Shown: piece after piece, positions 10,301 through 19,881 of the stretch
How positions within the stretch are numbered: the stretch's first letter is position 1
Layout: each line of letters starts with the position of its first letter
From: Beta vulgaris subsp. vulgaris
Taxonomy: Eukaryota; Streptophyta; Magnoliopsida; Caryophyllales; Amaranthaceae
DNA length: 64,000 nt
NCBI RefSeq assembly: GCF_026745355.1
Contig: NC_079205.1
Location: 39,777,056-39,841,055 of the forward strand
Direction of reading: 5' to 3'
Made by a program: the position numbers and the translations under genes
Notes under the pieces: model-generated
Told to the model about the DNA's origin: nothing
Database searches by the model: none
Seen by the model: only the letters and a program-made list of their open reading frames with translations

Positions 10301-13300
10301 TGACACAATGGAGATCAATGTCATTTAAAATGTTGGCTTATTAGCTAAATCATTTAATACATTAAGTGGTTTGAGCAGATTACGTTCTCTGACGCAGACA
10401 AAGAAATAAGTCCAAGAGGAATAAAGATAATTCCGACAGCAACGAATATTGATATAACCTGAAAGGAACATGAATGAGCAATTATAAAGAGCAAAATAAG
10501 TAAAATTTAGAATGTCACTTTAGAGATTGATAGTATCCGAGGATTATATAATAATTACACAGCTGAGAAGACATATTTTACATAGAGATTTGAGCATAAG
10601 TTCTTCATATGCTTGTTATTAGTTGTTTTGGTTTGACTACAGAACCAATTCACATACGCATTTTGACCATATCTTTTCACTAATATATATAAACAAATGA
10701 TATTTGTATGGGAGTTGCCAATAGCCGACCGACATGGTCTCCCTTGTCGGCACATTAGTGGCCGACATCAACTAATCTTGGTGTTGTACAACTCAAGGAC
10801 TCAAAGCAATATTGGCGACCAAGGTCGAGACAGCCATCACCATGGTTAGCGGCACCTTACGTCATGAGTAGGATATCAACTGAGTAATGAAGGTGAAAAA
10901 CATGTCAGCGAAAGGAAGCACCAACCTTGGTGTATCATGACACTCCCTTGCATGATATATACAACCCCTTGGCATGATGAGTGCCATATTAAGAAATAGA
11001 TGTTGGCTATCGTCGTTGCATGACAACAACTTGGCATGGTATACAACCCTTTGGCATGATGGGGATATACAAGTACAACCCCTTGGCATGATGGCCGTCA
11101 TGTTCAATAATAATTGTCAACAAAGTAAAAAATATGAAGATCAATTTAATTACCGTTTTTCACCATAAACCGTGAGAAAAAAAAATTATTCACCAGATAT
11201 CCCTACTTTTTTCAAAATTCACCAACCCTTGAAATTCTTAAAAATTCATTAAAATGCTAGACTAACGGTGGTTAACTCTATTAATCATTAACCCTAATTA
11301 ACCCCAATTATCCCTATTTCTCTCTCCCTAACCACCAGCCACCCACTAGCAGCCCCCGCCACCCCCAATCAGCCCACCCACCCGCGCATAACCCCCACCC
11401 ATCACCAATGGGTGGTCTTGGTGGTTAGGGAGAAAGAATAGGGTTAATTAGGGGTTTTTAGAGTTTTTTAAGGTTAATTAGGGTTAATAACTGACATAGT
11501 TAACCGTCGTGAATCATTAAGGGCATTCTAACGTATTTTCAAAAAACTCAAGAATATATGATGAATTTTGAAAAAAATTGGGGTACATGGTGAATAAAAA
11601 AATTTGTTAAGGATATATGGTGAAAAAAACCGATTTAATTAGCATGTCATAATAGGTGCTGACAAGGAAGACTTTGTCGGCATAGGCACGTAGGTACGTA
11701 GACATCGTACACGTGTTCGGACAAGATAGTACAACAGAGAACCGGCGTACTGTTCATGGGATGTAAATAGAACAACACTGTTGTCAAGGTATTCACATTC
11801 TGACCCACTTTTACCATCCCTGCACTTTATCTTGTCGATCGTGTCTAACTTAGGCATTGAAGTGGGTTTCCTAGATAACCCCCGAAGTCAGTAATTTTTG
11901 TTACTTATGTAGATAATCAACATCTTCTAACCGACAATGCTAGTAGACGCCAAGAATTGAATGTTGTCAACCTTGACGTCCCCGTTTCATACCCGAAACG
12001 TATTATTTAATGCTTAGTTGTTCTAGTGTGTTTTTGGATTTATTTCAATGTCAATCTTCAAAATATAAATTTGCATACTTTTTACTACAAGGTAATTTAA
12101 AATATTAATAAAATTAAAGTTATGCGCTAGCAAACGTAAAAAAATTAATAACATATAGAAGAAGTATTAGTTGTTTGTTGCTTATCTTGAATCAGTTTTA
12201 GATCTAGTTGAAATTGTATGTGTTTCGTGAACATTAGTTTAAAAACATATGAAACATTTCTTATTCATTTGAGTAATTATAAATCTAGTAATTCTATTAT
12301 TTATTCTAGAAGAAATTAAATAACTTGTATAGTTATTTTTTAAGGGGCCACTGCCTCCTCTCTCCTCCTTTTTCTCTCTTCTCTCTCCTCTCCCACAAAA
12401 CCCTAATTTTCAATTTAGGGGCTACCACCACCCTTTTGGGCGGTGGTAAGCCCCTTTTCTGGTTTTATTACTAGCTTTTTACGTTTATGTTTCCAATAAA
12501 TTTTAGTCTCTCTCTAATGGAGAGTTTTTCTACCCATATATTGGGTTATGTCTACCCATATATTGGGTTTTATCTCTCTCCATGTGAGAGTTTAGAGAAT
12601 TTGTTTTTGGGTTTTTCTGTATTTCAAGATGTTGATTTGTTGATCAAAATTTGTGCGGAGTTGCAACAGATGTCAAGACTTCGTTTACAATCACTTGAAT
12701 TGAATCCGATTCTACTTCAAAACTACAAAAGATCGATAGACCCCCTTGCAGAAGGCTGCATCAGACAGCGATATGAAAGACAAGGGTTTTCAGAAGTGTT
12801 AGATCTACTCAACGATCGTGGTTTTATCATATTAGAATTGTATTTATTTCATTTGATATGTATTTGTTTAGTATTGACTTTTATTGTAGATGTCGTATGA
12901 CTTTGAATCAATAAATTAATGTTACTTTCAAAAAAAAAAATTAAATAACTTCTATATGATTCTGGAAATTAGCATAAAATCACTAAAACCATACCGAATA
13001 TTCTTGCAGATATACAATGAATTAAAGCATACAAGGCTTAGCTAATGTATGAAGTTAATGATTAAAAACTTGAAATAGATGGAAAAAGATGCCCTTGGGG
13101 AATTTATTTAGCCTAAAGTTGGTTGATCAACTTGGTCCAGCCAACTTAGACAGCCCTGTTGTAAACAGAATTTTAGGGCCTGGCCCAAAATATAGGCTAT
13201 CTTCAGGTTTTAAGCATGCCTTCAGGGCTTGAAATACATTATTGCACTAGGCTAGGCCTAAATTGCAGGCGAATTATTATTTCATAATCCATTATAATCA

Positions 13301-14964
13301 GGGTGCAGTAGCGTGGGCTTTCAGGTCTAAGGTTACGGTAACCAATTAAGTTATTTCTAGATGTGTGTGTGTTCATGTCTAGGGGGAAAAAATCAATAAA
13401 ATGGAGTCTGACTTAGTAACAAAAATATTACCCATGCTGGAGTTAGAATTGGTTTGCAAGCTGGAAGCTCTTGTTGTGTGAATCTGGAATCTGCAACAAA
13501 CATCAGTCATTAATATTCTAAAATGGAACGATAAATAAAGTAAACTAAAATTCTAATTTCTACCAAATAAAAGAGTTGTTTTTACCATTATTTCATCTCC
13601 ATATCACAAATATTCTTTGTAAATTTGAATGCAATGGATGGATTTTGATATTTCGTTATAGCTTGTTTGTTATATAAAGGTAAATGTACTTATGCGCCAT
13701 AGCAATGACCTACTGAGAAAGTCACGATATCTATATGTTGGAGTCTAAATTGGAGTCTATCATAGCACAATTACAGCACGGAAAAGCAAATACCTAGCTA
13801 AAGCCCTTTCGATTGGTATTTAACATTTTAAATCTTTCACGACACCAATTAGAAGAATATTAGTATCAACCTTCTAGACTTCAACTATTAAGCCTTATGA
13901 AATCTCATAACCTAAACAACCTTCCTCCCTAGTCCCAACTAAAAGGTTTTTCACTTTAAAAAATAAAATTAATTCTTTCTATCTTAAAAAATAATGGAAG
14001 TACAAAATGAAAAAAAAAAAACTCAATGGCCAAACTAGTGGAGTAATCAAATTCAAAATGGCCTCTTAACATACTACTCCTAAGTCCTTGTAAAATAACA
14101 TCTCACGACCTCAATCACCCTTACATGGAGAGATAGAGTTTTATATACAATGCCCAAACTGGACAAAATCTATAAAACCAAACACAAATAAATACAACAA
14201 AAGACAATCCATACTTTGAAATCCTAGACATTAGGATACATATTTGCAGCATTTTTCTTTTCATTGAAGTAATAATTACATTACAATTCCATCGCAATTG
14301 ACAATATTTTTTGTCAAGTACACGGAACACTTAGCCTACCATCTCTCAAGATTTTTTTCAAGAATTCAACCTAGGTTCAAAACCAACCTCTCCCTCTCAA
14401 CCAAGGTTCAGAACTAAAGGCAACCTCTTCCCCCACTAGGGGGCCTAGGAATCAATCCCAAGATTTTCTTGAGGTTTCAGCCTAAGTTCAAAATTAATGG
14501 CACCCTGCCCCATCAAAGCAGGGTCCCCAAGAACTGATCCCAAGATATTCTCAGTGTAACATGCGATCCAGAAAAAGCGAATTATGGTCAGTATCTGCCT
14601 ATCTTTTACCCATTTTGGGCGAACTGCGAACTGAAAAAGCGAATTATATAGCAAATTATGTTACACCGTTTTCTCTAGGTTTCAACTTAGGTTCAAAACT
14701 AAAGATAATCTCTCCCCCATCAAAGTGGGGCCCCTAGATTCAAAACTAAAGGCAACCTCCGATCCCTGGTCTTATTTTATTACAGGTGGGCATTTCTACC
14801 ATTTCTACCATTGTTACAACAAAACATAACATTTGATTATGAGAAGATTAATTAAAATTACTAAAATGAGAGAGAAGAAGGAGCTTACATTGAGGCCTCT
14901 TTGAGGATTTTTTGGAGGAAGATTCGGAGCCCCCTTCCTTGCGAGTTGCCCCAGAAGAATTCAT
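7384..14964 (-). CDS. ALA-interacting subunit, CDC50/LEM3 family (P4-ATPase beta subunit), 7 exons
   Basis: The product is the membrane chaperone/beta subunit of P4-ATPase lipid flippases. It is needed for their ER exit and for moving phospholipids to the cytosolic leaflet. Inferred exons (minus): 14889-14964, 13432-13490, 10384-10458, 10187-10295, 8443-8822, 7477-7766 and a tentative 7384-7408 ending in TAG. Exon 1 encodes a Ser/Lys-rich N-terminus. Exon 2 encodes SRFTQQELPACKPILTPAW, the family's cytosolic signature. Exon 3 encodes TM1 (VISIFVAVGIIFIPLGLISL). Exon 5 has RYVKSRNDKQLR and IVPCGLIAWSLFNDTY. Exon 6 has LSEQEDLIVWMRTAALPTFR, NNYNTYSFGGKK and TM2 (YLTVGGISLAIALGFILLYV) followed by KPR. 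Phases agree throughout if the exon 4 donor is GTATGA at 10186; using GTAAGT eight bases downstream breaks the frame. The ectodomain start (exon 4 to early exon 5) lacks the usual YYQLxNFYQNHR block, so this is a divergent paralogue. Introns are loaded with transposons. Confidence 0.92.
7812..8332. repeat. MITE-like TIR repeat in ALIS intron 5
   Basis: The left end TACTTCTTCATTTTCTTAAT plus ACATGCAAC is mirrored by the right end GTTGCATGTATTAAAAATGG followed by AGAAAGTA. A second Stowaway-like start, TACTTCCTCCATAGTTGCAA, lies inside at about 8130, so two related MITEs may be nested. No coding potential. It fills most of the intron between exons 5 and 6. Confidence 0.5.
8856..9172. mobile_element. 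Stowaway-type MITE in ALIS intron 4
   Basis: Terminal inverted repeats CTCCCTCCGTTTCCTAAAG (left) and CTTTAGGAAACGGAGGGAG (right) bound 317 bp. The right flank is TA and the left flank is TG, one base from the expected TA duplication. It is homologous to 34318-34631 and 37061-37375 (shared interior 'catgtccctatcatatggt' read in opposite orientation). The 125- and 86-codon minus frames across it are non-genic. Confidence 0.8.
10960..11100 (+). repeat. Short tandem repeat in ALIS intron 2
   Basis: Three imperfect copies of a unit of about 50-60 bp, each containing TACAACCCCTTGGCATGATG (positions about 10968, 11041 and 11074). The surrounding 10740-11140 and 11640-11880 contain related 'GTCGGCAC' phrases and look like one older repeat split by the MULE-type MITE at 11153-11632. 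Confidence 0.5.
11153..11632. mobile_element. MULE-type MITE in ALIS intron 2, 9-bp TSD
   Basis: A 480-bp element starting CCGTTTTTCACCAT and ending ATGGTGAAAAAAACCG. It is flanked by identical 9-bp duplications ATTTAATTA (11144-11152 and 11633-11641). A 9-bp duplication with extended inverted repeats is the signature of Mutator-like elements. The left arm is C-rich in its inner part, the right arm G-rich and complementary (AACCCTAATTAACC versus GGTTAATTAGGG). Same end family as 46475-47704 and the half-element at 30693-31085. Confidence 0.85.
12332..12939 (+). mobile_element. Poly(A) retroposon with 17-bp TSD in ALIS intron 2
   Basis: A 608-bp insertion ending in an A tract (about 12930-12939). 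It is flanked by 17-bp direct repeats differing at one base: ATTAAATAACTTGTATA (12315-12331) and ATTAAATAACTTCTATA (12940-12956). Long TSD plus 3' poly(A) indicates LINE-driven target-primed insertion (SINE or retrocopy). It has a C/T-rich 5' part and a small hairpin around GGGGCTACCACCACCC. A 21-bp unit containing CTACCCATATATTGGGTT is duplicated at about 12529-12571, and AATAAA-like CAATAAATTAAT precedes the tail. A 137-codon frame at 12487-12900 has no recognised domain. Layout resembles the units at 3.0-4.47 and 38.4-39.3 kb. Confidence 0.75.
14340..14765. repeat. Local repeats in ALIS intron 1 with small TIR insert
   Basis: Four imperfect copies of a unit with AAGATTTTCTTGAGGTTTCA, GGTTCAAAACTAA and CCCCCATCAAAGTGGGG-like blocks. 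One copy is interrupted at about 14555-14668 by a small insert with GTGTAACAT...ATGTTACAC ends and two AAAAAGCGAATTAT motifs. No coding meaning; it may be an older MITE array. Confidence 0.5.
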
Positions 14965-15584
14965 AACCCGTTGATCTCAATATCAAACTAGGGGAAAAGA
15001 AATAAATATTGAGGAAAATATTATATACTTATATCATAAAAAAGGATAAAGTAGTTACATGCAGATCTTCAGAAAATTGATATCATGGAGGTGTTAAAAA
15101 AATTCTGGAAAAAAAAGGTCTTAATTGGGTACAATCTCAATTTCAAAAGCATTTTCCATTTTTGGGCAAATTAGTAGGTGTCATAGGCACCATGAATAAG
15201 CCTAGAAGGTGGTTACACTTGAAGTAGAACTAATCGTCCCTTTTTCTCAAAAAAAAAAAAAAAAAAAGTCCCTCCTTTTTCTCCTCTTTCTTTGAATTCT
15301 ATTAATTGTTTTTATTTTCTTTGATAATTGGGATTTGGGAGTAACTTTCATGACAATAATATGCCAAATTTGGGTCGTACGACTTTTAAAAAAACCATAC
15401 GTGTAGAGAGGATCCCAATTTGTTAAGAGTGAGAATTAATTTCAAGACCTTTTAAGGTTGGGAGAAAAACTCTAACCATTACGTTATTCCTCACTCTCAT
15501 ACAACAATTACTATTTTAGTTAAACTTTATAGGAAAAAACTTTATAAGCTTTGATCATAGACATATATTACATCTTTTTGTACG

Positions 15585-16320
15585 TAATTCTATGTACACT
15601 CAAGGGCCAAGGCTACAGGAGTATGTATCTTTTCAAATAAGTGCATTTTTGTAAATGAGTATATATCTTATTAAATGATTATTTGTACATTTCTACAAGT
15701 GGATATTTCAAATGAACATGATATCTTTGTAGATTGATTACATTTTACTTGCATATATGTATTTTTTTCTGATGAAATGTTTTAGTGACATGTCAGTGTT
15801 AGTGATCATTGTTGTTACACAAATGTGTATGATAACTTTTGAATGTGTATTATCTCTAGGATTTTTTTATATACTTTCAAAATTATTATTTGATGGTGTT
15901 ATCTCGCCTAAGATTTCCTATAGTCATTAAAAACCTATTGTATTTTTCTGATCCTGATTTTGTAGTCACTTGAGAATTCTCATACTAATTTAAATAATTC
16001 ATCCACTTTTAAACTAAAGACATACTCATTTCAGCAAATGCACTCATTTTGAAAATTTACTTGATTGAATATTTGGCTACTCTGTAAAATAAATTTTACA
16101 TACCAATTTGAAAAGATACATACTCATTTGATCAAATGCTTACTCATTTGAAAAGAAACATACTCATTTACATATTTATTTGAAAAGATACACACTCCTT
16201 TAAAAGGATACAATCATTTGAAAAGATTATACACATTTGAAAAGTACATATTCATTTGTTCAGATGCATATACTCGTTTGGCCTTGGGTGTACATGGAGC
16301 GATGTGCACCTAGGAGTATT
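15585..16320. repeat. Fold-back repeat with ACTCATTTG units, copy 1
   Basis: Begins near TGTACACTCAAGGGCCAAGG and ends with the inverted GGCCTTGGGTGTACATGG. The right half is a degenerate tandem series of AAAAGATACATACTCATTTG-like units. The left half (about 15640-15930) is homologous to 36930-37570, sharing TGTTGTTACACAAATG and TGATAACTTTTGAATGTGTA. Class unknown. Confidence 0.55.
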
Positions 16321-16685
16321 ATATAATCTGTGTGAATTATCAACAATGTATTTAGAAAATATATATATATATAGTCATGTGTGATCTTGTTAGATTCATC
16401 TCAATGTCTAGTTGTGCGTTACAGGTCAAAATTTGATAGTTAATTACTCTTAATTTAAGTTGATAAAATTATAAGAAAATAATATTATTATCGTATTTTT
16501 CAAGACAAATCCAATGGCATAATTTTTAATTGTAATATTATAAGAGATATATGTAGTTGAAGCCTATTTTTAAATCGTGTGTGCCTTATATTTTGAAAAA
16601 GATGGAGTAATTAGTCCAAATTGTGTATTGGAAACCATAAAATTTAAAGTGTTGTATGAATTATGGAATTTGTCTCTTTTTCCTA

Positions 16686-16904
16686 GGTGCTCATTTTGTA
16701 TGGGCTTTTAGTTTAATGTTTTTATGTAGCGGACGTGGTTATTGGCAAGAACTTATTGAATCCGTCGTTTGGGCTCATAATAAATTAAAAGTTACTCCTG
16801 CTACTCAGCTTAGAGCCTTGAGCATTGTATAAGGACGTGCTGTAGGAGTAACCCATTACCTTCTAGGTGGAATTGCCACAACATGGGTGTTCTTCTTAAG
16901 CAGA
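16686..16904 (+). pseudogene. psaA: Nuclear plastid DNA fragment: 3' part of psaA
   Basis: The + frame reads [33 protein letters not shown], then ALSIV, a stop where the plastid protein has Gln, then [13 protein letters not shown] and IATTWVFFL. This is the C-terminal region of photosystem I P700 apoprotein A1, which in chloroplasts binds the reaction-centre chlorophylls. Here it is about 73 codons without start or plastid flanks, with an internal stop (CAA to TAA) and degraded last residues, so it is a NUPT and not expressed as PsaA. It could have come via mitochondrial DNA. Confidence 0.9.
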
Positions 16905-17094
16905 GGTAAAAATCCTCTAAATACGAGATTAATTAATAAAATCAAAAACATGTAAAAGACCTAACTTTACTTGAAACAAATTTTTTTTTTTTTTGCTAAG
17001 TAAGAGTAGTGATATATATTACTTTGAAACATCAAACATTACAACTAAACAACTGGCTAGAAAACCAGAAGGAACAAACTATACAGCCTACACA

Positions 17095-17683
17095 TCAAAG
17101 TGCAACAAACCAAGTATAGTCTCGTATAGCAATTTTCACAGGCAACACTACCTGTATCCTACTCTTTACAAAGTACTTAATTTCATCTATAATCTTCTGT
17201 ATAAGAGGAACCTGTTGCTTCCAATATGCCTCATTACGACATCTCCAGATCATATACACAGCAGCAGCCAGCAGCCCACACTGCCTTCTTAAACTTTGAT
17301 GCTTTGCTTCTACCAATCCATCTAAACAACTGCAACATATCAGAAGTAAGTGCCCCAATCTATAACCAACTCTTAATGGCTATCAAACATGTGTTCCCAA
17401 AGTGACTTTCAAATAATAAATGTAAGTGAGTTTCATCAGCAGTACCATAGATGAGACAAGTAGCATTAGCACTAATACCAACTCTGGCAAGTCTACTGGT
17501 TGTTTGCAGCTTATTTTGTATGGCTAGCCAATTGATAAATCTGTATTTAGGAATACTCAGCCTATTCCATACAAATGTATCCCAGTGAACTGGTATCATC
17601 TCTCCCAGCAGCTTCTCATAAACATGACTTGCAGAATATTGAGATATATTCAGGAATTCAGTTTTGGAATACAAGGACTTCAA
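17095..17683 (-). pseudogene. LINE ORF2 C-terminus, zf-RVT region
   Basis: The frame 17683-17360 contains VHWDTFVWNRLSIPKYRFIN, WLAIQNKLQTTSRLARVGI and CLIYGTADETHLHLLFE, the zf-RVT zinc-binding domain found at the C-terminus of plant LINE reverse transcriptases. The expected Cys/His pattern is partly degraded (CLIYGTADETHLHLLFE has lost one Cys). The frame 17358-17095 continues with LAAAVYMIWRCRNEAYWKQQ, a tail motif also present in the LINE fragment at 40847-41321. A stop separates the two frames. Confidence 0.85.
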
Positions 17684-18413
17684 CTGTTCTTTGATGTTGC
17701 AAATTTGCTTCCAATACCAACTTACACCTGTCTTCGGAACATAATCCCACTAATCATTTTGCTTCAAGTAGACCTCATTAATCCATTTCACCCATTGATT
17801 TGTTTAGTAGCAAGAGCCCATACATATTTTCTCATGCTTGCAATATTCCATTTAAGCACATTCCTAAAACCCAACCTCCTGAGTTTTTAGGACAACAGAT
17901 GTTTTCCCAAGCCACATTACCAAGTCCATGATAGTATCTAACCCCACTCCAGAGAAAAGCTCTACAGATTTTCTCAATATCTTAAAGAACTTTCGTGGGA
18001 AATGTAAAGACTTGAGCCCAATACTAATGAAGACTCGGGAGGACTGTGTTCACCAGTACCATTCTAGCAGAATAAGACAAATGTCTTGTGCTCCAGAGTC
18101 TTATTCTAGCAGCCATTTTTTCCACTAAGCCTTCACACTAAGCTACTAAGATCCTTTTTGAGAAAATAGGAATTCCCAGATATTTAAAAGGGAGAGCACT
18201 AACTTGCAAACCTGAGGAGTCTACAATTCTCTGAACATCACTACTTTTCATGCCACAACAGTACAAAGATGACTTATCCATATTGGCTTTCAACCCTGAG
18301 GTGCTGGAAAAAAGTTTAAATGCTTGGAGCAACAAATAAACAGAAGGAAATTCTCCTTTACAGCAAAGGATTAAGTCATCAGCAAAGCATAAGTGGGTGA
18401 GCTTTAGAGACTT
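17684..18413 (-). pseudogene. LINE reverse transcriptase, distal part with FADD motif
   Basis: Minus-strand translation immediately left of the LTR element gives KLTHLCFADDLILCC, the catalytic FADD box of RT, followed by LFSSTSGLKANMDKSS and ALPFKYLGIPIFS, standard LINE RT palm/thumb landmarks. The next stretch (RHLSYSARMVLVNTVLPSLH) continues but with stops. It joins in register with the RT fragment ending at 26541 once the 8.1-kb LTR element and one GACTT copy are ignored. Confidence 0.88.
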
Positions 18414-19828
18414 TGTTGTGCATGTACATGTTATGTTTTATGCACATGTTATGTTTTGATGATGAAAATTAATATAATATGTTATAGCATGAAAGTATGT
18501 AACAGTTGCAACAGATGCATGAAGCAAGAAATTGATAAACGAAGACTTTGAAGAAAAGAAGAATCAAGAATGAAGTCCAAGTTTATAGTTTCTTAGAATA
18601 GTTACTTTAGATTAAAATGTAATATGCTCTAACTTAGTGATATGCTATGTGCTAAATATAGAAATATAAAGTTAATATAATTATTATTTTCTTTGAGTTA
18701 AGAAAGTAAATAATTATATTAAAATTATATATCTATATAAAAAGGAAATAGGTTTTCGAAATCAGAAATAAAAAAGGACTTAGGAAAACGTGTTTTTTTT
18801 AGAAAAAGATTTTATAAAACCGTGTGTATAAAAGATTTGATAAAAACGAGTTTTGGAAAAAAGATTTTGATAAAATTGTGTTTTGATAAAACGTAAGCTT
18901 TAGAAAAAGATTTTATAAAAATGTGTTTTACAAAATAAAGGAATTTTAGAAAAAAGATTTTTCCTTAAAACGTGTTAAAAATATTTTTTATAAAATAATT
19001 TTATTTAAAACGTGTTTTCTAAAAAACGTGTTTTTCAAAAAGATTTTATAAAAACTGGAATTTCCTAAAAACAAGTGTTATAAAATCAGATTTTATTTTG
19101 AAAAATATTTTTTGAGTTGAAAAGAAAATCTGTTATGGAAAACATATCTTTTTAAGAATAAAGATAAAGATGAAAAAGATAAATATTGATTTTCTAAAAG
19201 AGAATTAAATCCCTTGAATTAAAAAATTGAATGATATCCTTTGGAAGGATATTCGTCCAACCCATGTACTATAAAAGGGATTCATAATTCACTTTTAGAT
19301 CTCACGTTTTCAGAGAGAAAAATCGAGTCTATTAAAAGCTGAAAACTATTTCCTCCGGCATTGAGCATAGCACTGAACGAGTCAGATTTAAGTTACTATT
19401 ATACGATTGTAATTGTCCTCTACTTGCTTGACTAAGAAGCACATCATTGAGGATCGTTCTTTTTCTGTAACTTTAACATTATAGAGAGTGTCAACACTTA
19501 GAGTTAAGTATTGGGGTCACTACTAGGGTTAGTAGTGAGGGGAATCTTACTGTATCAAGAGTTTGATATTTTAGGGTTCAAAGAAATAAAGAGTTTTATC
19601 GTGTGGACGTAGATCTCAGAGGTGAGTTTGAACCACGTTATATCCTGTGTTTGCGTATCAAATCTTACATCCATTTAGTTTATTATTCACAAAAACTCAA
19701 ATCAGCGATTTACGAGTGTTTGGCACAGTGCCAGGCACTGAGCCATAAAAGAGATTTTGCGAAAATCGATTAGATTTTACCACTCAATTCAACCCCCCCT
19801 TTCTTGAGTGTCACCTTGGGTTCCAACA
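18414..19828 (+). repeat. 5' LTR of the Sirevirus-like element
   Basis: 1415 bp, TGTTGTGCATGTACATGTTA at the start and TTGGGTTCCAACA at the end. It contains a long series of AAAACGTGTTTT/AAAAAGATTTTATAAAA units and a palindrome-rich stretch GGCACAGTGCC/AGGCACTGAGCC near 19722. A TATA-like ACTATAAAAGGG lies at about 19268, a plausible promoter. Compared with the 3' LTR it has an extra 16-bp CTAAAAAACGTGTTTT-type unit and scattered substitutions. Confidence 0.93.
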
Positions 19829-19881
19829 AGTGGTATCAGAGCAGGCTATTCTCGTAAGACTAACATCTAGAGAATAGAAAT

